Shown here: positions 7,265 through 15,249 of the stretch, piece by piece
How positions within the stretch are numbered: the stretch's first letter is position 1
Layout of the letters: every line of letters begins with the position of its first letter
Source: Planctomycetota bacterium
Lineage (GTDB): Bacteria; Planctomycetota; Phycisphaerae; Phycisphaerales; Phycisphaeraceae
Assembly (NCBI GenBank): GCA_024279275.1
Contig: JAJRRS010000158.1
Span: forward strand, 1-44,262
Direction: 5' to 3'
DNA length: 44,262 bases
Translations under genes and position numbers: made by a program
The notes under the pieces: generated by a model
Database searches by the model: none
The model's input: the letters and a program-made list of their open reading frames with translations, nothing else
Told to the model about the DNA's origin: nothing

Positions 7265-7309
7265 ACATCTCCTTACCCCCAACTCTCAACCCCGATACAC
7301 TCTTCCCCC

Positions 7310-8293
7310 ATGCACCACCTGATGTTCATTGCGATCTGCCTGATCTGGGGCAGCAACTTCATCCTGATGAAGTGGGCCTACATCGCGTTCGGCCCCATCG
7401 GCGTCGCCTCCGGCAGAGTACTCGGCGGGGCGGGCGTGTTGTGGGTGGTGTGGGCGCTATCACGGCGAAAGACGCGCAGCCAAGCCTCGGGAAGCGGGGG
7501 AGTTGAAGACGGGCGCGAAACCACGGCGGCCAAAACTTCCGGGCCTTCCGGGCCTTCCGGGGGCGGGGTCCGCTGGGGCGACTGGTTGGCACTGATGGTG
7601 CCGGTGACGATCGGGTCGATTTATCCGTACATCGCTCAGCCTTACCTGATCGGCAAGCACCAGGACAGCGCGTTCTTTGGGATGATGGTGTGTCTGGTGC
7701 CTTTGATGACGATTGTTGCGTCCGTGCCGATGTTAAAAATCTTACCCACCGTCAGGCAGGCCGGCGGCGTGCTGATTGGGTTGCTGTGCATGGGCTTACT
7801 GTTCCGCGACGGCTCAGTGCGCGGGATGTCGCATTGGGATTTATTATTCGCAGCGCTGGTCCCGTTAAGTTACGCGGCAAGCAACACCTTCATCAAGCGT
7901 CGGCTGTCGAAGATGCCGCCGTTGTTCATGACCGCGATGATTCTGGGGATGACCAGTCTTATCATCACGCCGATCGGCATCGCAGCAGAAGGCATCAAGC
8001 CGATCAGCGGCGCGGCGCTATGGGAAGCGCTTCTGGTGCTCGCTTGGCTGGGGATTATCGGCACGGGGATCGCCACCGTGATGTTCTACCGCCTCATCCA
8101 GACCCACGGCCCACTCTACGCCGGCATGGTCACCTACGTCATCCCACTTGGCGCGCTCGCCTGGGGCTGGTTCTATGGTGAGACCGTCACCGGCACACAA
8201 CTGCTCGCACTCCTCGGCGTACTTGCCGCAGTCACGATGGTGCAGTGGCCAGCGAAAAAAGCGAAGAAGTTAGCCGCAAATAAACGCGAATAA
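7310..8293 (+). CDS. EamA/DMT-superfamily transporter
   Basis: A 327-residue integral membrane protein with the classic duplicated EamA layout, about ten hydrophobic helices in two five-helix halves. The first half opens with FIAICLIWGSNFILMKWAY. The second opens at about DLLFAALVPLSYAASNTFIKRR and ends with AWGWFYGETVTGTQLLALLGV. Members export or import amino acids, nucleotides or other metabolites across the inner membrane; the substrate cannot be told from sequence. The hydrophilic loop after the second helix is expanded (about residues 50-87) and includes SGPSGPSGGG, encoded by three 9-bp CTTCCGGGC units, an apparent in-frame microsatellite. The last seven codons and the stop are supplied by an intergenic 10-bp repeat. 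The start is the first of two nearby ATGs and has no strong ribosome binding site. Confidence 0.88.
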   Translation: MHHLMFIAICLIWGSNFILMKWAYIAFGPIGVASGRVLGGAGVLWVVWALSRRKTRSQASGSGGVEDGRETTAAKTSGPSGPSGGGVRWGDWLALMVPVTIGSIYPYIAQPYLIGKHQDSAFFGMMVCLVPLMTIVASVPMLKILPTVRQAGGVLIGLLCMGLLFRDGSVRGMSHWDLLFAALVPLSYAASNTFIKRRLSKMPPLFMTAMILGMTSLIITPIGIAAEGIKPISGAALWEALLVLAWLGIIGTGIATVMFYRLIQTHGPLYAGMVTYVIPLGALAWGWFYGETVTGTQLLALLGVLAAVTMVQWPAKKAKKLAANKRE

Positions 8294-8366
8294 ACGCAAA
8301 TAAAAAAGGCAGCCACCCTCCCGTCCCCGCCGAATTCGCGTTCATTTGCGTTTATTTGCGGCTAAT
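8269..8366. repeat. Inverted 10-bp-period arrays between convergent genes
   Basis: The left arm (8269-8304) holds three units of CGCRAATAAA preceded by TTAGC. The right arm (8335-8366) is its reverse complement with few changes. They could form a hairpin of about 30 bp in transcripts from either side and so act as a shared terminator. The left arm also encodes the C-terminal residues and stop of the EamA transporter. Confidence 0.8.
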
Positions 8367-8402
8367 TCCGATACCTCCACCACCCCGGCCAACGGCTAAT
8401 AG

Positions 8403-8885
8403 CTACTCCCCATCCTCCTCCGCAAACTTATCGAGCTTAATAATATGCGGCGACTTGATCCCCAGCTTCGGGCAGATTAGTTCGAGTGTGTGGATATTCG
8501 AGACGATCACCGAGAAGGCGTAGTGCGAATCATCGGTCAGGACATTGGCAGCATAAGGCTTGGCCCAGTCGGCCAGCCGATCCCAGGTGGGCTGGGGAAC
8601 GATGGGTGTTTCCAGGCGTTTGGCGACCCCACGGAGCATGATGGAGGTGTCATAGGGCGGCACGCCGAACAGCCAGCAGACCGCGGGGTTCTGCTCAAGA
8701 TGCTGAACCTTGCGCGTGTCCTTGGCGCTCAGACTAAACAGCCGATGCGGCCCGTCTTCATCAGCCACAGCCCCCATGAGTCGGCTGACCGGCGCGTAGT
8801 GTTCGTCCACCGTTGTCATGACTCCGACGAACGCTTCGTCGATGAGTTTGCTGGCGAGGTCGAGAACTTCCTGATTATCGATCAT
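8403..8885 (-). CDS. Pyridoxamine 5'-phosphate oxidase-like (general stress protein 26 type) flavin-binding protein
   Basis: A 160-residue single-domain protein with the split-barrel FMN-binding fold. Typical segments are AFVGVMTTVDEHYAPVSRLM near the start, LFSLSAKDTRKVQHLEQNPAVCWLF in the middle (the usual KxxxxxxNPxV region) and GVAKRLETP. The C-terminal third is less conserved. Members of this group reduce or bind flavin cofactors, and some are general stress proteins; the substrate is not predictable. The ATG at 8885 is preceded by an excellent GGAGGTG site, which favours it over the start seven codons upstream. It is cytoplasmic and converges on the EamA gene. Confidence 0.8.
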   Translation of the reverse strand: MIDNQEVLDLASKLIDEAFVGVMTTVDEHYAPVSRLMGAVADEDGPHRLFSLSAKDTRKVQHLEQNPAVCWLFGVPPYDTSIMLRGVAKRLETPIVPQPTWDRLADWAKPYAANVLTDDSHYAFSVIVSNIHTLELICPKLGIKSPHIIKLDKFAEEDGE

Positions 8886-9173
8886 GAGACACCTCCAATC
8901 TATCATAATCCATTTATGTCTTATATCAAGGATCGGCCGGTTTATGCCCGGGCTTTGGCAGGGATTTTGGCAGGTATTCAGGGGATTTCCCCGAGGGGCT
9001 TCGAGGCGTTTTTCGGGGGATGCGGGTTATTGAGGTGACGGATGTGCCGGTTGTTCGGCTTGGCGCGGTGGTGATGCCTGTGCCCGCCGCGAGGGGTGCC
9101 GTTGTGACCGTTGCGTCTTGCCGGACCGTCATCGGTAGCCGACGAACCTTATAGGAGACGGCAGGGAGAAGTC

Positions 9174-10382
9174 ATGCTGCGCATCGAAACCCGAAACGCC
9201 AAGCCGGGGATGAAGCTCGCGCTGCCGGTGCAGTTGCCGGATTTGTCATCGCGCCTGCTGCTGCGGGTCGGATACAAGCTCACCGCGCAGACCATCAACA
9301 AGCTCGCCGAGTTAAAAATCCGGACGCTCTGGGTCGGCTACCCGAGCCTGTCGTTCTTAGGTGAGGTGATCAACCCCGATACGGTCCAGTCACAGTCGGT
9401 CGTCGCCGGGCAGATCACCAAGACGTTTGAGGCAGTCCAGGATCAGTCCTCCGCGAAGCTCCCGTACCATTTATATACCCGTTCGATCTCCAAGCTCGTA
9501 CACCAACTGATCGGCCATCCCCAGTCGGCGGTATTCTTAGGCGACCTCAGCGATGCCGGGGACGACCTGATGCGCCACAGCTCCACCGTGACGTATCTGT
9601 CGCTATTGATGGGCTTGAAGCTGGAGGGCTACCTGGTCCGCGAACGCCGCCACGTCGATCCGGCACGGGCCGCCGAGGTGGTGAACCTGGGCCTGGGAGC
9701 CATGCTGCACGACGTGGGCACGACCCTTCTCCCCGAAGCGGTTCTTGAGAAATATGAAACGACAGGCGACGAGTCAGACCCTGCGTGGCAAGAACACACC
9801 GCCCTTGGCTATCGTTTAGTCCGCGGGAAAATCAGCGCGACCGCCGCCTCGACCGTCTTGCATCACCACCAGCACTACGACGGCTCGGGCTTCGCCGGCG
9901 CGGACTTCCCGGTCATGCGCCACAAACGCATACACATCTTCCCACGCATCGTCACCGTAGCGGATCAGTTTGATCGCCTGCGTTACCCGGCGGACCGCCC
10001 GGGGCAGCCGACGGTGTGGGCGCTTCGATGCATGCTCGAAGCGCCGCTGTTCCACCGGTACGACCCACACGTTTTAGACGCGCTGCTGGCGGTGGTTCCG
10101 CCTTACGCGCCCGGCTCGGTCGTCACACTTAGCGACGGCCAATACGCCGTGGTCATCGATCACCACCCCCAACGTCCCTGCCGACCGATCGTTCAGTTGA
10201 TCCCAGACCCGTCGAGCCTGGGGGAAAAAGACCTGCCGCTTGGGGCGATGCTCGACCTGGCAGAACAGTCCCCCAATCTGTTCGTCGCCCAGTGCGACGG
10301 GTTCGACGTCGGCGACCTGAACTTCGAGAGGCCCAAGATCCTGCCGAAGCCAGAGGACGCGGTCTCGGCCCTGTCGGCGTAG
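9174..10382 (+). CDS. HD-GYP-domain protein, probable c-di-GMP phosphodiesterase with variant GYP motif
   Basis: A 402-residue cytoplasmic protein. The N-terminal part (about 1-90) resembles the DUF3391-like region found before some HD-GYP domains. The HD-GYP domain covers about 125-300: H135 (RHSSTV), H179-D180 (LHDVG), H208 (QEHTALGY), H230-H231 and DGSG (236-239), and D264 (TVADQFDRL). The metal ligands are therefore present. The eponymous motif is altered: GYP is replaced by GFA, and the usual Lys of HDIGK is Thr (HDVGT). Activity on c-di-GMP is plausible but may be modified. The ATG at 9174 has AGGGAG upstream; the frame is open earlier but lacks a site. A PilZ protein at 29898 could be a c-di-GMP receptor in the same cell. 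It converges on the VWA gene two bases away. Confidence 0.85.
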   Translation: MLRIETRNAKPGMKLALPVQLPDLSSRLLLRVGYKLTAQTINKLAELKIRTLWVGYPSLSFLGEVINPDTVQSQSVVAGQITKTFEAVQDQSSAKLPYHLYTRSISKLVHQLIGHPQSAVFLGDLSDAGDDLMRHSSTVTYLSLLMGLKLEGYLVRERRHVDPARAAEVVNLGLGAMLHDVGTTLLPEAVLEKYETTGDESDPAWQEHTALGYRLVRGKISATAASTVLHHHQHYDGSGFAGADFPVMRHKRIHIFPRIVTVADQFDRLRYPADRPGQPTVWALRCMLEAPLFHRYDPHVLDALLAVVPPYAPGSVVTLSDGQYAVVIDHHPQRPCRPIVQLIPDPSSLGEKDLPLGAMLDLAEQSPNLFVAQCDGFDVGDLNFERPKILPKPEDAVSALSA

Positions 10383-10384
10383 GT

Positions 10385-11542
10385 CTACTCGGCGGTGTCG
10401 CTGGTCCGCTCATCAAACCCTGCGTTATCAAGTTGCTCTCGAACGGATTGCACAATCACATCGCCGAGCGTGTCGTCGCCGTCTTCAGCCATGCGTTTGC
10501 GTTCGGCTGCGACGTAGCTCTCGCGTTCTGCCGTCAATGTCTGGATCTTTGCCTGTACTTTCGCCCGCTTGGCCGACTGTTCCTGAACATGCTGCTCGCG
10601 CTCCTCGACGGTCATGCCCTTCATCGCCTCAGGCAGGTCCGCCTCCTCGACTTTGTCTAACGCCACAGCCTCGCTGGCAAACGCATCGACCAGATCGGTA
10701 CGGGTGTTGCTGTAAACAGAAGATGACTTGCTCGCAACACGCAGAGCCATGTTCCCCTGCCCATACGACATCGCGTTGCTGTCCTGCATTTCCTGGCGGA
10801 TACCTGCGGCTCTGCCTTTTACGCCGTACCACAGATACGTCGCATTGAGTTGGATGTTTAACTGGATCAGTTCCGCATCCTGCGGCGCATCTATATGTAC
10901 GACGGCCTCGTCCTGGTTGATGTTCAGGTAGTTCCCCTCAGCCAGCCGCGCCCCGTGCTGCCACATCCCCTGGATGCCGGTGTTGTAATCGCCGCAGTGG
11001 ATCGTGTTGACGATCACGCCGTGCTGGATCGCGTAGGCGCAGGATTGTTTGTAATCGACCGGGCCTTGGGTAAATGGTTCGTTGCCCGCGATGAAGATGG
11101 CCTTGTACGCGTTGGGTTCGCCGGTCCAGTCCAGACGTTTGATCGCCTCTTCGATGACCTGCCCGCAATACTCATCCCCGCCGTTGGTCGTCAAAGCGAA
11201 CAGTGCTTCGGAGAGTGCATCAAGGTCGTCGGTCAACGGAACCACCTGCCGGATGTAGCCCTCGCTTGCCGGGAGGTTGGTGTTGCCGTACTCGAACAGC
11301 GCCACCCGCAGCGTCGGGGTAAGCCCGTGTCTTTTCGCGGCGGCGAACTCGTTGATGATCGTCCAGAGCTGGCTCTTGGCCTGATCGATCAGCCCGTCCA
11401 TGGAGTTACTGGTATCAAGCAGGATGGCGACATCGACTGCGGGCCGGGGTTGGGTGAGCCGGGGTTTTTCGCTTGCGTTGACCGCTTGAATCGCCAGGGC
11501 CGACATGAGGATCGCTGACAGATAGAAAGACCATCGTAGCAT
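10385..11542 (-). CDS. Secreted von Willebrand factor A (VWA) domain protein
   Basis: A 385-residue protein with a signal peptide (hydrophobic SFYLSAILMSALAIQA, cleavage near NAS). The VWA domain spans about residues 35-215 and opens with the MIDAS motif DTSNSM (VDVAILLDTSNSMDG), followed by TTNGGDEYC and FIAGNEPFTQG. It is followed by an Ile/Leu/Gln-rich segment and a long charged, Glu/Arg-rich coiled coil (about 300-375) near the C-terminus. Such proteins are usually periplasmic or surface metal-dependent adhesion or assembly factors. The ATG has AAAGGAG upstream. The stop is two bases from that of the convergent HD-GYP gene. No partner suggests a specific role. Confidence 0.82.
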   Translation of the reverse strand: MLRWSFYLSAILMSALAIQAVNASEKPRLTQPRPAVDVAILLDTSNSMDGLIDQAKSQLWTIINEFAAAKRHGLTPTLRVALFEYGNTNLPASEGYIRQVVPLTDDLDALSEALFALTTNGGDEYCGQVIEEAIKRLDWTGEPNAYKAIFIAGNEPFTQGPVDYKQSCAYAIQHGVIVNTIHCGDYNTGIQGMWQHGARLAEGNYLNINQDEAVVHIDAPQDAELIQLNIQLNATYLWYGVKGRAAGIRQEMQDSNAMSYGQGNMALRVASKSSSVYSNTRTDLVDAFASEAVALDKVEEADLPEAMKGMTVEEREQHVQEQSAKRAKVQAKIQTLTAERESYVAAERKRMAEDGDDTLGDVIVQSVREQLDNAGFDERTSDTAE

Positions 11543-11682
11543 CGCAGGCTCCTTTCAGGTTATGCAACAGCCACCGCCGTCGCAGGCGTACGCCACCCAT
11601 CGGGTATCGTGACCATGTACAGATTAACTACCCCCCGTTGGACGCCGGTGTTCGCGGGAAGTTCCCCGTTCGTAGATATTTT

Positions 11683-12768
11683 TCAGTAGGTATTGATCTT
11701 GCGAAGCGGGGCAGCTTTCGGATCGATTCGCGCGAGCAGGTCCGCTATCCGTTGCCCAGCCCGGCCGTTGCCGTAGGGGTGGCGCATCCGGCGAAGGTCC
11801 AGCTTAAGGGCCTTACGCAGCGCCCGAGCTACGGATTCCTTGCCGTACCCACAATCAATCACGTTCCCCGGCTTCTCCCGACCGGCCTGCCTCGATCCGA
11901 TGTTCACACACGGCACACGCATCGCCGCCGCTTCGATCAGCCCCGCCGACGAGTTCCCGACAATCGCTTTCGCGCCTTTGAGCAGCGACAAAAATTGATC
12001 TCTGGGCAAATGTTCGATCGGTTTGACCTTGGCGCTACGGATAGCGCGGCGGATACCCTCGCCGCCGGGGTCCAGGTTCGGCATCATCACCAGACGATTA
12101 GTGTCACGGGTCGCCAGGAGTGTCGCACGCATCCGTCTTGCTTCGGTCGCATCGTCATCGCCAACCGGGTGCTGCATCACGATCAGTTCGGGGGCATCCT
12201 CCGCTGGCGCGATCTCACCCAGCCCATCAACTGCGGGTGAGCCGACCTTATGAATCAACTCAGGCGCTTCACCCATACGGATCAATCGTTTCATGCTCTG
12301 CGCGGTTGCAGGGAAATGTAGCTGTGCCAGCTTGCTCACCGCGTGCCGTATCGCCTCGTCGGCAAGCCCCTCCGCCCGATCGCCCCCGTGGATGTGTGCT
12401 AGTCGAACCCCCCCAGCCGCCGCCGCACACGCCGCCGCCAACACCTCGATGCGATCGCCCAGCACCACCACAAAATCCGGTCGCAGCTTTGTAAACGCTT
12501 TGCCGAATCCCGTCACACCTCTGCCCAACGCCTCGGTATCCGCCAACCATCCTGATCGACCCTTGACCTGCATCCGCACCTTGGCGTCGATCGTAAACCC
12601 GGCGGCATCGATATCGCGCCACGAGCCTTGCACCATGTGCGAGCCTGCCACGATGATGCGCAGGTTAAGTTTTGGGTGCGCCTTAATCGCGTACATCGTG
12701 CTTGACAGCAGCCCGGACTCCGCCCGGCTGCCGGTCACGACCGCGATGGTTTTACGTTTGGCTGGCAT
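11683..12768 (-). CDS. neuC: UDP-N-acetylglucosamine 2-epimerase (hydrolysing), NeuC/LegG-like
   Basis: A 361-residue cytoplasmic enzyme of the UDP-GlcNAc 2-epimerase family in the hydrolysing (NeuC/LegG-type) subgroup. The signature blocks are VVTGSRAESGLL (family form TRADYG), VVLGDRIEVLAAA, HIHGGDRAEG, ADEAIRHAVSKLAQLHFPAT, and the C-terminal IVGNSSAGLIEAA. In NeuC-type enzymes UDP-GlcNAc or a derivative is converted to a free ManNAc-type sugar, the first step to a nonulosonic acid. The start lies two bases after the stop of the NeuA-like gene (TAA-cc-ATG), so the two are translationally coupled. It is the last gene of the cluster, and a NeuB synthase is not in the window. Confidence 0.88.
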   Translation of the reverse strand: MPAKRKTIAVVTGSRAESGLLSSTMYAIKAHPKLNLRIIVAGSHMVQGSWRDIDAAGFTIDAKVRMQVKGRSGWLADTEALGRGVTGFGKAFTKLRPDFVVVLGDRIEVLAAACAAAAGGVRLAHIHGGDRAEGLADEAIRHAVSKLAQLHFPATAQSMKRLIRMGEAPELIHKVGSPAVDGLGEIAPAEDAPELIVMQHPVGDDDATEARRMRATLLATRDTNRLVMMPNLDPGGEGIRRAIRSAKVKPIEHLPRDQFLSLLKGAKAIVGNSSAGLIEAAAMRVPCVNIGSRQAGREKPGNVIDCGYGKESVARALRKALKLDLRRMRHPYGNGRAGQRIADLLARIDPKAAPLRKINTY

Positions 12769-12770
12769 GG

Positions 12771-13493
12771 TTACGCGACCGAGCTTTTGCGTCGTTCCAT
12801 CAGCACAGCCTCAGCGACATACAGATCCAGCCGAGTGTCAATATCGATCACATCCTCCGGATCATTCACGATGGCTTTGCGATCTTCGCCCAAAAAGGCG
12901 TGCGGGCGTTTGGGGTCTACGTTAAAAAGACTTTTGCGCGTCACAGCAATCACGCCGCCATTAAGCATGTAGACCGGGGGCAGGTCCTGGCGTCTATAGA
13001 TATCGTTCGGCTCGTACATCAATAGTTCATCGCCCGTGTCGCCGCCGAGTTTTTTCATCCAATACGGATGCAGCTTTTCGACCGGGTACACGCTCTGCAC
13101 GCTGTCGCAACCGGTTTCGATGAGCTTGGCCACAGCCAGATCAGTCAGGTCGGCAGGACGCACGGGGATATTCCCGTAGAGAATCACCACCACATCAAAA
13201 TGGTTGCCCGCCTGCGTTTCCACAGCCAGGACCGCCTGCCGCGCGGCGCTATCGACTGTTGCGCTGTCGGTCGCCGTTTCATCGGAGCGTGTCACGACTT
13301 CAATCCCCATCGATCGGCCAACCTCTGCCAATTCGTCGCCGTCGGTCGATAAAACCACCTTCCCCGCATGACGCGATCCCAGCGCGTGTTGGATTGTCCA
13401 TGCAAGCATCGGCCGACCGGCGACCGTCAGGCTGTTCTTGCCGACCAGTCCCTTGCTGCCTGCCCGCGCCAGGATCACAGTCAATATTTTCAT
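12771..13493 (-). CDS. neuA: Acylneuraminate cytidylyltransferase-like (NeuA/PseF/LegF) enzyme
   Basis: A 240-residue nucleotidyltransferase that should activate a nonulosonic acid as its CMP-sugar. The opening ILARAGSKGLVGKN is the CTP-binding signature of the CMP-NeuAc synthetase family. LSTDGDELAEVG, VVILYGNIPVRPADL and the C-terminal PEDVIDIDTRLDL (metal-binding Asp) follow in the expected order and spacing. Length is typical (about 225-250). The sequence cannot distinguish a sialic, legionaminic or pseudaminic acid substrate. It is flanked by the NeuC-like gene (two bases downstream) and by the SPASM fusion gene (30 bases upstream), within one minus-strand cluster. Confidence 0.85.
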   Translation of the reverse strand: MKILTVILARAGSKGLVGKNSLTVAGRPMLAWTIQHALGSRHAGKVVLSTDGDELAEVGRSMGIEVVTRSDETATDSATVDSAARQAVLAVETQAGNHFDVVVILYGNIPVRPADLTDLAVAKLIETGCDSVQSVYPVEKLHPYWMKKLGGDTGDELLMYEPNDIYRRQDLPPVYMLNGGVIAVTRKSLFNVDPKRPHAFLGEDRKAIVNDPEDVIDIDTRLDLYVAEAVLMERRKSSVA

Positions 13494-13523
13494 CGCTATA
13501 CCCGTATCCGTGTTATTGCTGAC

Positions 13524-15209
13524 TCAAGGCCGATGCCATTCCACGCACCCGCCACAGATCGTCAACTCGTTCCATCGCTGCTCATCATGCGCTTTCGCGA
13601 GTGACTCCGAACTCCGCCATATTTCTACAAGCGTCATCGTGCGTGTGTCCCCCATCGGCGCACGACCCAGCCAGTCCTGGTCACACTGCGCGACCATCCC
13701 GTCACTTAAGATCGACATCCGCCGGGCAACCTGAAGGCACCCCGTTCGCCCCGGCGGCTGCATCGGCACCGGACTCATCGCCGGCATCAGACCACACCCT
13801 TCGCACGCAGGCTCGATCAGTGCGTGCCCCATGTAGTGAGTCCACTTATCAAAGAAACTCTCCAACTCAGGCAGCGTCTGGGCTGTCTTCACCATCGACG
13901 GGACAAGCCAGGGCATCGCGCCTTTTGCAATCGTGCCCTCACCCGCTCGTCTGATCCGCTCGTTGTACAACCACTCGATATTGTTAAGCGCCTGCCCATA
14001 CCCGTCTCGGCCCATCACCTTTTGATACGTCTCGCCCGTGTCCGCGTTGAAGCGAACCTTAATCAGATCGATCGGCGATTTCAGTAGTTTTTCAAGGTCT
14101 TGCTTGTCGCAAAGCAGATCGGTTTCGATCCCGATGCTAAGCACGCCCGCTTCTTTCGCCGCAGAAACAATGCGCTCCCATTGCGGGTGCAGCATCGCAT
14201 CGCCTAAGCCCCCGAGCATGAGCGTCACATCTCCCCCGGAGTCTTCCTCGCCGAGTTGTTGGACGATGCGTATCGCCAGTTCTGTATCGATATCAGGTCG
14301 ATCGAATGTGACGTGGTGGTGGGGCGTGATCGGGCCGGACACGCTTCGGCGGGGCGTCAGTTCCAGCGTGACCATCCTCGGCAGCCATCGATAAACCATC
14401 GACGGATCATCCGATCGGATCGCACGACAGGTCTGCGTGATCTCGTCGGCACTGGCGTCTTGTAGCTTGCCACCGAGGTGTTCAGCTACCTTCTGAATCA
14501 TCTCGATGCTGCGCGGCGTGTCGTAAACCAATCGTTCGACGGTATCGCGTACTTGCGGAGGGATCGCACAATTCACATCCCGGCCGACCGGATCGATGTG
14601 CGGATGCACCGGGTCATATGCAAGGATGTCGCCGAACCCCGCCGGCCCGTCGCGTAGCTGTTCCAGAATTTCCAGACTCGCCGCGATCCCCGACAGCCCC
14701 GGCGGCGTCTGCGTGAAGATCATCTTCATCGCCTTGACATCTTCGTACAACATGTCCAACTGCTTATCGGCATAATTCGGATCAAACAGGCACCAGTCTG
14801 CGCGCACGATTAAAGCGGTCCGCCCGCCATGCGCACGAAGCGCCTCAGCCAAAGGCCCAGGTGGCAGCAACTCGTCGTAACACGTTGCACCCCCCAGCCC
14901 GCCGCGCCAATGCGGCTGCGCCCATTTCCTTGCTGTGACCCATCGGCTTGTCAGCTTGTCGCTTAACCCCCCGGCATCCATGTGTGTCACAACCGGCTTG
15001 TTGATCTTCAACCGCGTCAGGTCAATCAGCGACATCGGATTCTGCCCCGGTGGGTGGATCAACACGATCTTCTGAACCCGTGAGATCGACGCCGCACGCC
15101 GAACCGTGTGCTCCAACACATTCGCGTCGTCGATCATTTCACTTAGGCGGGCGCGCAGGCCAAGCCGGCTTGTTTCTATGTCGGTCGGGATCAGGGCGAT
15201 CGCGGGCAT
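13524..15209 (-). CDS. SpsF-like nucleotidyltransferase-like / degenerate radical-SAM / SPASM fusion protein
   Basis: A 561-residue protein. The N-terminal half (about 1-240) looks like an SpsF/NTP-transferase fold: ARLSEMIDDANVLEHTVRRA and VQKIVLIHPP match the opening of that fold. From about residue 278 the protein follows the radical-SAM barrel: MVTLELTPRR at the first strand and GGLGDAMLHPQWERIVSAAKEAG at the GGEPLLHP position. The CxxxCxxC motif is missing, with TPRRSVSGPITPHHH in its place. The C-terminal SPASM cysteines are kept (C491, C509, C552, C555, with C469 and C472 before them), with LSDGMVAQCDQDW and LVEIWRS. The start at 15209 was chosen because the frame continuing upstream overlaps the Maf gene. 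It sits between Maf and NeuA-like genes, which suggests work on the nonulosonic sugar or the glycan carrier. Confidence 0.75.
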   Translation of the reverse strand: MPAIALIPTDIETSRLGLRARLSEMIDDANVLEHTVRRAASISRVQKIVLIHPPGQNPMSLIDLTRLKINKPVVTHMDAGGLSDKLTSRWVTARKWAQPHWRGGLGGATCYDELLPPGPLAEALRAHGGRTALIVRADWCLFDPNYADKQLDMLYEDVKAMKMIFTQTPPGLSGIAASLEILEQLRDGPAGFGDILAYDPVHPHIDPVGRDVNCAIPPQVRDTVERLVYDTPRSIEMIQKVAEHLGGKLQDASADEITQTCRAIRSDDPSMVYRWLPRMVTLELTPRRSVSGPITPHHHVTFDRPDIDTELAIRIVQQLGEEDSGGDVTLMLGGLGDAMLHPQWERIVSAAKEAGVLSIGIETDLLCDKQDLEKLLKSPIDLIKVRFNADTGETYQKVMGRDGYGQALNNIEWLYNERIRRAGEGTIAKGAMPWLVPSMVKTAQTLPELESFFDKWTHYMGHALIEPACEGCGLMPAMSPVPMQPPGRTGCLQVARRMSILSDGMVAQCDQDWLGRAPMGDTRTMTLVEIWRSSESLAKAHDEQRWNELTICGGCVEWHRP

Positions 15210-15249
15210 CGGTGCGTTATTCCTGTGCGGGCGCTTCCCGCTGAGTTGT

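Larger units (their letters stand above)
6452..7309. other. 858-bp spacer without a convincing gene; repeat-rich
   Basis: No open frame here has coding character. The left part (6452-6780) continues the AT-richer composition of the two membrane-protein genes, so the islet probably extends to about 6.78 kb. The right part holds a perfect 11-bp hairpin, inverted arrays of 9-bp units, an 8-bp array, heptamer arrays at both ends and a truncated copy of the dispersed repeat. It looks like a sink for small repeats. Confidence 0.7.

Noticed and set aside
11683..13493. Standard polysaccharide (capsule or O-antigen) locus
   Set aside because: No polymerase, flippase or further glycosyltransferases are nearby; Maf points to protein (flagellin) glycosylation instead.
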